This document shows, piece after piece, positions 36,599-45,880 of a DNA stretch of 64,000 nucleotides (the stretch's first letter is position 1; each line of letters begins with the position of its first letter). The stretch is from Martinezella hainanensis (lineage in GTDB: Bacteria > Pseudomonadota > Alphaproteobacteria > Rhizobiales > Rhizobiaceae): assembly GCF_900094555.1 (NCBI RefSeq), contig NZ_FMAC01000001.1:1240001-1304000 (forward strand), in the 5' to 3' direction. Position numbers and translations under genes: made by a program. The notes under the pieces were generated by a model that worked only from the letters and a program-made list of their open reading frames with translations, searched no databases and was not told the origin of the DNA.

Positions 36599-37345
36599 TT
36601 GCAGACCAGCACCATTCATACGGGCAACACGCAGCCTCAATCGTTCCAGGGGCAGAATGTCGTCATCATCGGCGGCTCTTCGGGCATTGGCCTGGCAACC
36701 GCCAGGCAGGCCAAGGACGCCGGCGCGAATCTCTTTCTACTATCCCGCAATCCGCAGCGTCTTCGCGAAGCTGCGGAAGCGATCGGCGGCGCGACCCAGA
36801 TCGTCGCAGACATTGCCGCCCCACAACCCACGATGTTCGCAGGGATCGAAAGGATCGACCATCTGCTGATCACGGCCGGCACCGTTCACCTGCAGTCGCT
36901 CAAGGATCAGTCGGAAGCGGATCTCTCGAAGGTCGTGAGCGAACGCCTGATCGGGCCGTTGCTCGCCATCAAGGCTGCTCTTCCGCTTCTTCATTCTGCA
37001 AGCTCGATTACCATGACCTCCGGGCAATTCGCCTTCCGCCCGGCCGCCATCGGTGCCGTTGTGGCGGCTGCCGTCGCCGCGGTCGAAAGTACGGTCCGTG
37101 CCCTTGCCATTGAACTGTCGCCGATGCGCATCAACGCGGTTTCGCCGGGATGGGTGGATACTCCGCTGCTCGATGGCCTGATGGGCGATGCCAAGCGGCA
37201 GGTCCTCGAACAAACCGCCTCGACGCTGCCGAGCCGCAATATCGGCCGGCCGGAGGATATCGCTGAGGCCATCCTCTTCCTGATGACGAACCGCTTCGTG
37301 ACGGGAGAGGTCTTGCACATCGATGGCGGCGGCCGCCTCGTATAA
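36599..37345 (+). CDS. Short-chain dehydrogenase/reductase
   Basis: A 248-residue classical SDR. The cofactor motif GGSSGIG lies near residue 23, followed by the LLSRNPQRL region. Serines and glycines of MTSGQFAFRP stand where the catalytic Ser and Tyr are normally found; the usual YxxxK tyrosine is not evident. The C-terminus RFVTGEVLHIDGGGRLV is standard. I place the start at TTG 36599 because GGAG lies eight bases before it and the length is normal; an ATG at 36515 lies inside the LysR promoter region. Divergent from LysR. Substrate unknown. Confidence 0.78.
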   Translation: MQTSTIHTGNTQPQSFQGQNVVIIGGSSGIGLATARQAKDAGANLFLLSRNPQRLREAAEAIGGATQIVADIAAPQPTMFAGIERIDHLLITAGTVHLQSLKDQSEADLSKVVSERLIGPLLAIKAALPLLHSASSITMTSGQFAFRPAAIGAVVAAAVAAVESTVRALAIELSPMRINAVSPGWVDTPLLDGLMGDAKRQVLEQTASTLPSRNIGRPEDIAEAILFLMTNRFVTGEVLHIDGGGRLV

Positions 37346-37447
37346 TGGCCGGCGGCCGGTATGGACTCGAAAAAATTTTCGCCACCCTGTCGGCCCTGCC
37401 GCCCCTCCTTCGTCCTAAGGGCATTCAATCGGAGAGAGGAGTACCCA

Positions 37448-37921
37448 ATGTCCAAGATTGCCCCATGCCTGTGGTTTGCAAAAGAAGCGGAGGAAGCAGC
37501 GAATTTCTATGTCTCACTCTTCCCCGGCTCCCGGATCGATCACGTTCAGAAGAACGTCGTCGACACGCCCGCAGGCAAGCCCGATGAGGTTCTGGTCGTG
37601 AACTTCACGCTTGCCGGCCAACGCTTCATGGCGCTGAACGGCGGCAGCCGCATCGAGTTCAATCATGCAATCTCGCTGGAGATAGATTGCATCGATCAAG
37701 CCGAGGTCGACCGCCTCTGGGAAGGCCTTACCGATGGCGGCGCGCCGGTGGAATGCGGGTGGGTGACGGACCGCTACGGCGTCTCCTGGCAGGTCGTACC
37801 GACGGTGCTCGGCAAATATATCGCCGATCCAGACCCGACCAAGGCCGCCCGCGTCATGCAAGCTCTGATGGGAATGGTCAAGCTCGACATTGCCGGGCTC
37901 GAAGCTGCCTATCGCGGCTGA
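37448..37921 (+). CDS. VOC-family protein (PhnB / 3-demethylubiquinone methyltransferase-like)
   Basis: A 157-residue protein of the glyoxalase/VOC fold, PhnB-like subgroup. It opens KIAPCLWFAKEAEEAANFYVSLFPGSRI and contains GQRFMALNGGSRIEFNHAISLEIDC, CGWVTDRYGVSWQVVP and a C-terminal VMQALMGMVKLDIAGLEAAY. These are the exact landmarks of this subfamily. Enzyme activity is not established despite the historical methyltransferase name. ATG 37448 follows a GAGAGGAG ribosome-binding site. Confidence 0.87.
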   Translation: MSKIAPCLWFAKEAEEAANFYVSLFPGSRIDHVQKNVVDTPAGKPDEVLVVNFTLAGQRFMALNGGSRIEFNHAISLEIDCIDQAEVDRLWEGLTDGGAPVECGWVTDRYGVSWQVVPTVLGKYIADPDPTKAARVMQALMGMVKLDIAGLEAAYRG

Positions 37922-38154
37922 GCGGCATAACCATTCGGGAGGTTGCACAAGGTGCGACCTCCCAAAGATGATGCCGAATCTTTCTGAAACTTCAACGGTT
38001 CAGACCAATGCCTGTGCCCGTAAGACTTGCAGCAAACCGATGCTTGGAATACCGTCCCATATAAGCTCGCCAAAGGCGGGTTTCTCGACACCATGTCAAG
38101 CAATTGGGCTGCCGCGGCCATTCAGGCACGATCCGGCAGGAAACGGTCGATTTC

Positions 38155-38898
38155 ATGCAGCATCAACGAGACCGTATCGATCTCACCGGACGTGATTACA
38201 CAGCAATCTATGCCCTGAGCGACATCCATGGCTGCTACGACGAGATGGTGGAGGCCGAAAGGCGCATCATCGCGGATGCCCGCAGCCTTCCCGGCCGAAA
38301 GCTGTTGATGTATCTCGGCGATTATGTCGATCGTGGCCCACGTTCCGGCGATGTCCTGGCGCATCTTAGCGCACCGCCGCCCGAAGGTTTCGATCGCTAT
38401 GCGCTTTGCGGCAATCACGACGATGTCTTCCTTCGTTTTCTGGACGATCCCGATGCCAACATCCATTGGCTGGAGTTCGGCGCCTTGCCGACGCTCGCAT
38501 CCTACGGCATCGATGCCCGGCATATGCTTTTCGATCTCGGTTATAGCGTCGGGGAGTTGCGTGACACGGTGCTAAGGGTGATGCCGGCAGCGCATATCGA
38601 TCTGCTGCGTTCGCTGGCTATAGCTGTCACTTTCGGTTCGACACTCTTCGTCCATGCCGGCATCAAGCCAGGCCTTCCTTTAAGTGAACAGACGGACGAA
38701 GATCTGATGTGGATTCGCGAGCCGTTCCTGTCGGTCGGACCGCAATTGCCGCTGCTGGTGGTCCACGGCCACACGCCGGGCTCGCATCCCGTTTTTGGTC
38801 TAAGCCGCATCGGTATCGATACGGCCGTTTCCATGGGTGGAACGCTGACGATCCTCAAGATCACCGAAGGTAAGCAGACGATCCTGCCGTCTATCTAA
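38155..38898 (+). CDS. PPP-type metallophosphoesterase (serine/threonine phosphatase-like)
   Basis: A 247-residue phosphatase. The dinuclear metal site motifs appear in order: SDIHGCYDEM, GDYVDRGPRSGD, CGNHDDVF, then LFVHAGI and VVHGHTPG. These are the PPP motifs shared by bacterial PrpA/PrpE and ApaH-like enzymes. The substrate may be phosphoserine/threonine proteins or dinucleoside polyphosphates. I start at ATG 38155; a TTG at 38104 gives a longer form. A rhizobial-type palindrome starts 2 bp after the stop codon. Confidence 0.85.
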   Translation: MQHQRDRIDLTGRDYTAIYALSDIHGCYDEMVEAERRIIADARSLPGRKLLMYLGDYVDRGPRSGDVLAHLSAPPPEGFDRYALCGNHDDVFLRFLDDPDANIHWLEFGALPTLASYGIDARHMLFDLGYSVGELRDTVLRVMPAAHIDLLRSLAIAVTFGSTLFVHAGIKPGLPLSEQTDEDLMWIREPFLSVGPQLPLLVVHGHTPGSHPVFGLSRIGIDTAVSMGGTLTILKITEGKQTILPSI

Positions 38899-38899
38899 A

Positions 38900-38942
38900 G
38901 CATTTCCAGGAAAAGTGCGTAGCGGTTTTCCGTCCGGAATGC
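38900..38942. repeat. Rhizobial-type intergenic palindrome, copy 2
   Basis: Inner arms GGAAAA (38909-38914) and TTTTCC (38926-38931) surround GTGCGTAGCGG; outer arms GCATT.TCC and GGAATGC enclose them. The GAAAAGTG...GCGGTTTTC core is shared with copy 1 at 17985-18028. It begins 2 bp after a stop codon, as copy 1 does after its gene. Confidence 0.65.
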
Positions 38943-39011
38943 GTTGGGAAATAAAAAGAAAGGACGTTTTGGCGATTCGAAGAAAAGCGGGAATGCTCTA
39001 ACGGCTCAAAA

Positions 39012-39040
39012 GAAAACCCCGGCCTCAGGCCGGGGTTTTC
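39012..39040. terminator. Bidirectional Rho-independent terminator
   Basis: A 13 bp perfect stem GAAAACCCCGGCC / GGCCGGGGTTTTC with a 3-nt loop. T-rich tails follow on both strands (TTCTTTC on plus, TTCTTTT on minus). It lies 15 bp after the RND pump gene's end and downstream of the phosphatase gene, so it can stop both convergent transcripts. Confidence 0.85.
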
Positions 39041-39054
39041 TTCTTTCAGGCGCC

Positions 39055-42000
39055 TCACTCCGCCGCCACGGCCGGCGGCAGTTGGATCGTATTCTGTTCT
39101 TCCTCGTCAGCCTGCTGTTTGGCTGGCGGCGCCGCCGACCTGTTCTTGGGCTCGCGACCGAAGAACAGGGCGTAGCCGGCGGGCAGCACGAAGATCGTCA
39201 GTACGGTCGCAACCAGAATACCGCCCATCATCGCATAGGCGAGCGGCCCCCAGAAGACGCCGCGCGAGATCGGGATCAGCGCCAGCACGGCCGTCAGCGC
39301 GGTCAGCGTGATCGGCCGGAAACGACGCACGGCCGAGCCGATGATCGCTTCCTTCCGGTCCATGCCCGCCGCGATATCCTGGTCGATCTGGTCGACGAGA
39401 ATGATCGAGTTGCGGATGATGATGCCGAGCAGTGCGATGACGCCCAGGATCGCGACGAAGCCGAAGGGCGCACCGCTGATGAGCAGAGCCGCGGCCGCGC
39501 CGATGATGCCGAGCGGCCCGGTGGCGAGCACCAGCATCGCCTTGCCGAAGTGCTGCAGCTGCGCCATTAGCAGCACGACGATGATGACAAGCATGATCGG
39601 CGCCTTGGCGGCGATCGAGGCCTGGCTTTCGGCGCTGTCTTCGGCTCCCCCCTGGATCTCGATCTTGTAGCCGGCCGGCAGGCTGTTCCTCAGATCAGCC
39701 ATGTCGTTGTAGAGCTTGGCGGTCACGTCGTTCGACTGCACATTGTCGGGCAGGGTCGCCCGCACGCTGATTGTCGGCAGGCGGTCACGGCGCCATTCTA
39801 TGCTCTGCTCCATGACAGGCACGATCTTGGCGACCTGTGACAGCGGCACGAAGCCACCGCTATCCGTCGGGATATATACCGAGTTTACCGACGTCAGCAG
39901 ATGACGGCTTTCTTCCGGCTCGCGGGCAACGATTCCAACGGTTTCCTCACCCTCGCGATAGTTGTCGAGAGTGACGCCCGACATCGAGGCCTGAAGCATC
40001 TGGCGAATGCGCTGCGAGGTGACGCCGAGAGCACGGGCGCGATCCTGATCGATCACCAGCTTCATGGCCGGCACCGGCTCAAGCCAGTCGTCATGGATGG
40101 CACCGAGCAACGGATTCTGGACAAAGCGTTGCTTCACCTCGTCGGCAATATGGCGAACCTCCTGACGATCCGGCCCCATGATGCGCAGCTGTACGGGCCA
40201 GCCCGTCGGCGGGCCGAGGAACAGGCGATCGACCTTGCCGCGAACGGATGGGAAATCGTTGGCCAGTATGCCACGCATCTTGGTGATCAGCCGCTCGCGA
40301 GCCGGCTCATCCTTGGCCATGACCAGCATCTGTGCATAGTTCGGGTTCGTCAGCTGCTGATCGAGCGGCAGGAAGAAGCGCGGCGCGCCCTGGCCGATAT
40401 AGGTGGCGATGAAACGCTTGTCGGGATCATCGGCCATGCGGGCTTCCAGTGCCTGGGCCTGGCGCTCGACTTCCTTGATGCTGGTGCCCTCTGGCAGCCA
40501 GAGATCGACGAGGATTTCCGGGCGCGAGGACTGCGGGAAGAAGTTCTGCGGAATGAACTGGAAGGACCAGAGGCTGCCGACGAAGGCGGCGAGCGTCAGA
40601 AGCAACACGATGACGCGGTGGCGCACGGCCCAAGCGACCGAGGAATGCAGACGGCGGTAGAAGCGCGTATCGAACACGTCATGATGCTCGCCGGCATGAT
40701 GGCGCTGCTTGAGGATCATGTAGCCGAGCCATGGCGTGAAATAGACCGCGACGAACCAGGAAACTACGAGCGCGATGCCGACGACGTAGAAGAGCGTGCG
40801 GACATATTCGCCGGCGGTCGACGCTGCAAAGCCGACGGGAATGAAGCCGGCCGTCGTGATCAACGTGCCGGTCAGCATCGGGAATGCGGTCGAAGAATAG
40901 GCGAAGCTTGCTGCATCGAGCTTGATCAGCCCTTCCTCAAGCTTGCGCTCCATGAGTTCCACCACGATCATGGCATCGTCGACCAGCAAGCCGAGCGCGA
41001 TGATAAGAGCACCGAGCGAAATGCGCTGCAGGTCGATGCCGAATTCGTACATGATGGCAAACGTTGCTGCGAGGACCAACGGAATGGCGATCGCGATCAC
41101 CAGACCCGAGCGCCAGCCGATCGACAGGAAGGAGACGATCAGCACGATGACGAGAGCTTCGCCAAGCGCATGCATGAATTCGCTGATCGCATCCGTGACG
41201 ACGTCGGGCTGGTTGGCGATCTGATCGACCTGAACGCCGACCGGCAGCGAGGCTTCGAAGCGCTTGTAGGTTTCCTCAACCGACTTGCCGACATCGGTCA
41301 CCTTGAAGCCTGGCGCCATGACGACGCCGAGCTGCACGCTTGGATGACCGTTATAGAGGAACTTGGCGGTGTAGGGGTCCTGCAGCCCGGCGGTGACCGT
41401 GGCGATATCGCCAAGGCGCGTCACCTGGCCACCGGCGGTGAGCCGAAGGTTCTTGATATCCTCGATCTTGTTGACGTCGCCCTCGACCGAGATGCGCACC
41501 GAGCGGATGCTGGTATCGACGGTGCCGGCCGGATCGACGTTGTTCTGACCGACGATGGCGTTCTTCAGGTCAGTGAGCGTCAGTCCGCGCTCGGCCAGAA
41601 CCTTGGAAGAGACATCGATATAGATCTGCTCCGCCTGATCGCCGATGATGGTCGCCTTCTCGACGCCGGGCGTCGAGAGCAGCATGTCACGGGCCTGAAT
41701 GGCGAATTTCTTCAGCTCAGGATAGCTGTAGCCATCGCCGCTGATCGAATGCAGCGTGATGAAGGTATCGCCGAATTCATCATTGAAATAAGGGCCGAGC
41801 AGGCCGGACGGCAGCTCGTTGCCGATATCGCCGACCTTCTTGCGGATCTGATAGAACGCGTCCTTCACCTCTGCGGTATTGGTATCGCCCTTGATCTGGA
41901 TGGTGGTGATGGCAAAGCCGGCACGTGTATAGGATTTGACCCAATCGAGATGCGGCGTTTCCTGCAGCTTGCGCTCGATCTTGTTGACCACCTGGTCTTC

Positions 42001-42213
42001 CATGTCCTGCAGGGAAGCACCGGGCCAGACGGTCTGCACGACCATGACGCGGAAGGTGAAATCCGGGTCTTCCTTCTGGCCCATATGGGTCAGGCCGAGT
42101 GCACCGGCGATGATGATGAGCCCGAACAGAAAGCGCGCAATGCTTGGATGGGCAATTGCCCAACGCGACAGGTTGAAACGCTTCCTCTCGTCGGAGGTAC
42201 TATTGATGGACAT
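39055..42213 (-). CDS. RND efflux pump, inner-membrane transporter (AcrB family)
   Basis: A 1052-residue proton-driven exporter. The N-terminus has the first transmembrane helix (FLFGLIIIAGALGL) and the porter-domain start TVWPGASLQDMEDQVVNKIER. Transmembrane helices 2-6 surround residues 340-500 and carry an acidic relay region (LGLLVDDAMIVVELMERK). A second, homologous half follows with QFIPQNFFPQSSRPEILVDLWLPEG and GIIIRNSIILVDQID. Length and double-repeat structure are complete. The sequence resembles the VexF/CusA-like HAE1 subgroup of broad specificity. It is third in a TetR-adaptor-pump operon; no outer-membrane factor gene is adjacent. Confidence 0.92.
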   Translation of the reverse strand: MSINSTSDERKRFNLSRWAIAHPSIARFLFGLIIIAGALGLTHMGQKEDPDFTFRVMVVQTVWPGASLQDMEDQVVNKIERKLQETPHLDWVKSYTRAGFAITTIQIKGDTNTAEVKDAFYQIRKKVGDIGNELPSGLLGPYFNDEFGDTFITLHSISGDGYSYPELKKFAIQARDMLLSTPGVEKATIIGDQAEQIYIDVSSKVLAERGLTLTDLKNAIVGQNNVDPAGTVDTSIRSVRISVEGDVNKIEDIKNLRLTAGGQVTRLGDIATVTAGLQDPYTAKFLYNGHPSVQLGVVMAPGFKVTDVGKSVEETYKRFEASLPVGVQVDQIANQPDVVTDAISEFMHALGEALVIVLIVSFLSIGWRSGLVIAIAIPLVLAATFAIMYEFGIDLQRISLGALIIALGLLVDDAMIVVELMERKLEEGLIKLDAASFAYSSTAFPMLTGTLITTAGFIPVGFAASTAGEYVRTLFYVVGIALVVSWFVAVYFTPWLGYMILKQRHHAGEHHDVFDTRFYRRLHSSVAWAVRHRVIVLLLTLAAFVGSLWSFQFIPQNFFPQSSRPEILVDLWLPEGTSIKEVERQAQALEARMADDPDKRFIATYIGQGAPRFFLPLDQQLTNPNYAQMLVMAKDEPARERLITKMRGILANDFPSVRGKVDRLFLGPPTGWPVQLRIMGPDRQEVRHIADEVKQRFVQNPLLGAIHDDWLEPVPAMKLVIDQDRARALGVTSQRIRQMLQASMSGVTLDNYREGEETVGIVAREPEESRHLLTSVNSVYIPTDSGGFVPLSQVAKIVPVMEQSIEWRRDRLPTISVRATLPDNVQSNDVTAKLYNDMADLRNSLPAGYKIEIQGGAEDSAESQASIAAKAPIMLVIIVVLLMAQLQHFGKAMLVLATGPLGIIGAAAALLISGAPFGFVAILGVIALLGIIIRNSIILVDQIDQDIAAGMDRKEAIIGSAVRRFRPITLTALTAVLALIPISRGVFWGPLAYAMMGGILVATVLTIFVLPAGYALFFGREPKNRSAAPPAKQQADEEEQNTIQLPPAVAAE

Positions 42214-42235
42214 GGTGTCGTCCCCTCGATCCGGG

Positions 42236-43384
42236 TCAGCGTACGATATCCGCCGAGGCGGCTTTGGTTTCTGCGGAGGCCTGCTGGGCTGCGGCGCCTG
42301 AAAGCTTGACCTTCATGTTTTCGCTCATGAACTGGGTCCCTGCGGCAACGACGACGTCGCCGGTCTTGAGACCATCAGCTACGCGCACGCCGTCATCGGC
42401 GAAATCGGCGACCTTGATGGCACGCGAATGCACGGTACCGGCGCTGCGGTCGACGAGCCAGACGATCTGCTGCCCATCCTTCTGCGCCAGGGCGCTCAGC
42501 GGAATGGAAACATAGGGCTGGGTATTGTCGGCAAGCGCCTCGATCGTCGCGGTCATGCCAAGCAGAACGCGCGGATCGTTCGGTACGCTCACACGCACGG
42601 CGAAAGTGCGCGACTGATCGGCACTGCCGGACACTTCCCGCACCTTTCCATCCAGTACGAGGGCCGCATCGGACCAGAAGCGCGCCTTGACATCCTTGCC
42701 GACCTTGAACTGGGCGATGTCCATTTCCGGGACAGCGACCTGCACTTCCTTCTCGCCATCGACGGCAACGGTGATGACGGCTGTACCGGAACTGACCACC
42801 TGGCCGACATCGGCGTTGATCGCAGTCACGATACCATTCATGTCGGAGGTCAGGTCGGCATAGGCAACCTGGTTCTTGGCTTCGGTCAATGCCGACGCTG
42901 CGGAATCGCGCGTCGAAACGGCCTGCTCATAGGAAAGCTCGGCCTGCTCGAGTTGCGACTTGGAGGTGACATTCTTGTCGAAAAGCGTCTGCGCGCGATT
43001 GCGGGCAAGCTCGGTCGTCTGCACCTGCTTTTCAGCCGCATCCAGATCGGCCTGCGAACGGCGCACGGCGAGAACATAATCGGTTGCATCCATGCGGGCG
43101 ACCACATCACCGGGCTTTACCCTTTGGCCGATATCCACCTTGCGCTCGACGATCTTGCCGTTCACGCGAAAGCCGAGATTCATCTCCGTCCGCGCACGCA
43201 CGGCACCGGAATAGTCGAGCTTGCGCGTCGTATCGGCCTGAGCGATCTCGACGACCTTGACCGGCCGGATCACCTCCGCCGTCTCTTCCTTCTTCTCATT
43301 GCAGCCCGAAAGCCCAAGCCCCAAGGCGGAAAGAAGAACCGCACCGGCAGCGGCTCGTAGAGTGTTGGTCGTCAGCGAAACCAT
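42236..43384 (-). CDS. RND efflux periplasmic adaptor subunit (MFP/HlyD)
   Basis: A 382-residue adaptor joining the RND pump to an outer-membrane channel. The signal peptide ends in a lipobox-like LSGC (residues about 25-28), so a lipoprotein anchor is likely. The barrel-sandwich halves are EMNLGFRVNGKIVERKVDIGQRVKPGDVVARMD and YADLTSDMNGIVTAINADVGQVVSSG, around an alpha-helical hairpin of about 70 residues. It ends 22 bp before the pump gene. Confidence 0.9.
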   Translation of the reverse strand: MVSLTTNTLRAAAGAVLLSALGLGLSGCNEKKEETAEVIRPVKVVEIAQADTTRKLDYSGAVRARTEMNLGFRVNGKIVERKVDIGQRVKPGDVVARMDATDYVLAVRRSQADLDAAEKQVQTTELARNRAQTLFDKNVTSKSQLEQAELSYEQAVSTRDSAASALTEAKNQVAYADLTSDMNGIVTAINADVGQVVSSGTAVITVAVDGEKEVQVAVPEMDIAQFKVGKDVKARFWSDAALVLDGKVREVSGSADQSRTFAVRVSVPNDPRVLLGMTATIEALADNTQPYVSIPLSALAQKDGQQIVWLVDRSAGTVHSRAIKVADFADDGVRVADGLKTGDVVVAAGTQFMSENMKVKLSGAAAQQASAETKAASADIVR

Positions 43385-43444
43385 GTCGCTCTCCTAAAGT
43401 CGAACAAAGAGTGGGAACACGCCGGGCATCCGGTGCGCGCATTG

Positions 43445-44053
43445 CTATTTCTTCAAAGCCCTGATGGCGAATTCGATGAGATCCTCGGGCTCGGCCCGGT
43501 TTGTCTTGGCGAGGCACTGGGCCACCATCTGCGGGTGACAGAGATTGATGGTCGCCGCACCGAAGCATTTGGACGCGACATAGGGGTCCTGCTCGACGAA
43601 CTCGCCGGCGGCAATGCCCTCCGCGATGATCTCTGCGATCAGATCATGGATGCGGTCGATATGTTTTTCGATAACGTGCCAATCACGCTCGATGGCGACA
43701 ACGACCATCTCGTGAACCTTCTGCTCGTCGAGCATGGCCTCCATCGTCATCTTGTATTGGGCCATGGTATAGGCCCGCAGCCGTTCGGTCGCGCTGATCG
43801 GTTGATTGCGGATGGCAAGCGCCATCTGGTAGCTCTGGCCGAGCATGCGCCCACAGATAGCCTGATGGATTTCCGTCTTGGAGCCGAAGAATCGGTAGAT
43901 ATTCGCCGTCGACATGCCGAGATCGCGTGCGATGTCGGCTACGTTCGTCTTGCTGTAGCCGTAGTGGCGAAACAGCTTTTCGGCGGCATCGAGAATGCGG
44001 GCGATGTTTTCCTGGCGGGCAGGATCGGCGTTGACATCGTGAAGCTCGAGCAT
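43445..44053 (-). CDS. TetR-family repressor of the efflux operon
   Basis: A 202-residue repressor. The helix-turn-helix occupies residues about 15-60 (ILDAAEKLFRHYGYSKTNVADIARDLGMSTANIYRFFGSK). The C-terminal ligand domain carries the TetR_C_7-like helices of AefR relatives. It is first in the operon, upstream of the adaptor and pump and on the same strand, with a 60 bp gap, so it can control itself and the pump together. A large perfect inverted repeat lies 13 bp upstream of its start codon and is the likely operator. Confidence 0.9.
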   Translation of the reverse strand: MLELHDVNADPARQENIARILDAAEKLFRHYGYSKTNVADIARDLGMSTANIYRFFGSKTEIHQAICGRMLGQSYQMALAIRNQPISATERLRAYTMAQYKMTMEAMLDEQKVHEMVVVAIERDWHVIEKHIDRIHDLIAEIIAEGIAAGEFVEQDPYVASKCFGAATINLCHPQMVAQCLAKTNRAEPEDLIEFAIRALKK

Positions 44054-44065
44054 GACTAAGGCCTG

Positions 44066-44111
44066 ATGGATTACGAGTGACGATTTTAAATTTTCGTCAC
44101 TCGTAATCCAT
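44066..44111. promoter_or_regulatory. 18-bp perfect inverted repeat before the TetR gene
   Basis: Arms 44066-44083 and 44094-44111 (ATGGATTACGAGTGACGA and its exact complement) are separated by the AT-only spacer TTTTAAATTT. The length and symmetry fit two TetR dimers or one extended operator. Its place, 13 bp before the repressor start codon, fits control of the whole efflux operon. Confidence 0.65.
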
Positions 44112-44271
44112 TAGAGTGCCGATGTCAATAAGCCACCCACAACCGCAGGCCGTTTGAGATGCTACTGAATAAACCGATGATGCGCCGAACAACTTGAAAC
44201 AACAGTTAAACCTTCAACAACGCTCCTTGCGGATCGGGCTGAAAGTGTCCGGCATTTTGTCGCAGGCCCGA

Positions 44272-44751
44272 TCAGGCGCCCAAAAGCGTCGGACGGAAGC
44301 GGCGAATACTGAAATACCCGACAAACAGGCAGGCCACCAAAAGTGCCACCTGCGCCGCGAGGATCGGCGGCTCGTTACCGGCAGGCGCCAGCGCGTTGAG
44401 CGCCGGTATCTTCTGGAACGATTGAATGATCAGCACCAGACAATTGAAGAAGAGCAGCACCAGCGCACCGACCACGAAAACCGACCGCCAGATGCCGGCA
44501 AGATGAAACCTGTAGCGCGCCAGCGCCGTCGGTATGAAGATGAGAAGACAGAGAATGCCGACAACGATCGCCGGCGTGATCCCGTGAAATGGGAACAAGA
44601 AACCCGTCAGGCTGGTGAGCGCAGTCGTAAGCATATAGACGAGCGTCGATCGGTCGTGGCGATTGGCCGTGAGAAATCCCTGAGCCACGACAATACCGCT
44701 GATGATGGCAATCAAACTGATGACGACATGAATCAAAAGAATTCCAGACAT
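44272..44751 (-). CDS. Small multi-span membrane protein of unknown function
   Basis: A 159-residue, strongly hydrophobic protein from ATG 44749-44751. Four to five transmembrane helices are visible: residues about 2-24 (ILLIHVVISLIAIISGIVV), 35-57, 62-82, 92-112 and 125-145. No cofactor-binding or transport motif stands out. The frame is open for 65 codons upstream but without similarity. It stands alone; a role in the membrane cannot be inferred further. Confidence 0.6.
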   Translation of the reverse strand: MSGILLIHVVISLIAIISGIVVAQGFLTANRHDRSTLVYMLTTALTSLTGFLFPFHGITPAIVVGILCLLIFIPTALARYRFHLAGIWRSVFVVGALVLLFFNCLVLIIQSFQKIPALNALAPAGNEPPILAAQVALLVACLFVGYFSIRRFRPTLLGA

Positions 44752-45238
44752 TCGCCCCTCCCCTTGAGCACTGCATTTCAGTGAAAATGACAGCCCAATG
44801 CCCGGGCGTCGACTATATACCAAACCCGCCGCACGCGCAGGATATTTTATAGCAAGCCTGGGTCGAGGCAGCGGCGAGGGATTGCAGATGCATGCGCGAA
44901 AACACGCCTTCGCATGGCGAGACTGGTCGATGTCGCCGGGCCGCAATTTTACGAAGCCGCGATATAGCCAATACTTATGAAACTGCCGACCGTTTGAATT
45001 GGTGTTGCGACGGCATCCTCTTTATTTGTCCGATGAATAGTCGGACTGCGAGACGAAATGTCGAGGCGCCGTCAATTATGCGATGGTAGGAGCCGACCGT
45101 CATGATCGGCCCCGTCAGGCTCCCGATAAATTTTCCCGCGCCGTTAGAAAACCTCCGAAAGAGGACCTTACGCCCATCCATAATTTGGATGGTCAGGCAT
45201 GAATTTGAGAGTGGAGCAATCAGGGAGGAAAATCGAAC
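44752..45238. other. Intergenic region between divergent membrane-protein genes
   Basis: About 490 bp between the small membrane protein gene (leftward) and the YagU-like gene (rightward). I see no credible gene or strong secondary structure. A GGGAGG ribosome-binding site precedes the right-hand gene by 10 bp. Confidence 0.4.
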
Positions 45239-45778
45239 ATGAGCAGCAATTATAACGAGATCCGTCGGGATACGAAGCTGGGAGAAGGCCTCACGGATAC
45301 ACCGGCCCTGTGGGCGACCATAAAAGCCGGTGTGATCGGGGGCCTCGCCGGCGGCATCCTGATCTGGATATATGAGGCGATCGTCTGGGTTGGCATCCAG
45401 CAGCTCATGCCGCTGGCGGGCATCCCCCGCAATGCCACCGGCCTCGTATTCGGCAAGGCGGTGCAGGAATCCCTGGGATTGACGGCGTATTTTCTCGGCA
45501 CCGCAATCCACTTCTCCTTCGTCTTCGCCTGGGGCATCGCCTTTGCCTATATCTGGCCGTACTTCCGCCGGCGCGGTTTCGAGGCGACGTTCGTGGCATT
45601 GTTCTACGCCGTCGTGATCTGGATCGTGATGCATGCTGCCATCATGGTGGCGACTGCGGATCATCCGAACTATTTCGATCCGATGGTCGTTATCGGCGGC
45701 TTCATGTCGCACTTTTTCTACACGGTTCCACTGGCCTTGATCGTGAAGCGACACCTTGCAGCAGACGCAGGCTCGTAA
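45239..45778 (+). CDS. Inner-membrane protein, YagU-like
   Basis: A 179-residue membrane protein with four predicted transmembrane helices, at about residues 28-50, 84-106, 115-140 and 148-168. The start GVIGGLAGGILIWIYEAIVW and the internal ESLGLTAYFLGTAIHFSFVFAWGIAFAYIWPY resemble the E. coli YagU family (DUF1440), a poorly known protein linked to acid resistance. The helix count fits. It is preceded by a good ribosome-binding site and has no operon partner. Confidence 0.6.
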   Translation: MSSNYNEIRRDTKLGEGLTDTPALWATIKAGVIGGLAGGILIWIYEAIVWVGIQQLMPLAGIPRNATGLVFGKAVQESLGLTAYFLGTAIHFSFVFAWGIAFAYIWPYFRRRGFEATFVALFYAVVIWIVMHAAIMVATADHPNYFDPMVVIGGFMSHFFYTVPLALIVKRHLAADAGS

Positions 45779-45880
45779 GACCTATTGGCCAGCGAAAATA
45801 CACCGCTTTTGCCATCATAAGGCGGCATTCGACAGGCCCCTCGCCCCGCAAAGCGCCTGTCGAACCATGAGATTTCGAGC

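Noticed and set aside
39901..42309. An 802-codon open frame on the plus strand
   Set aside because: It is antisense to the intact RND pump gene. High third-position GC creates such long antisense frames; the translation is a charged, low-complexity string with no domain.
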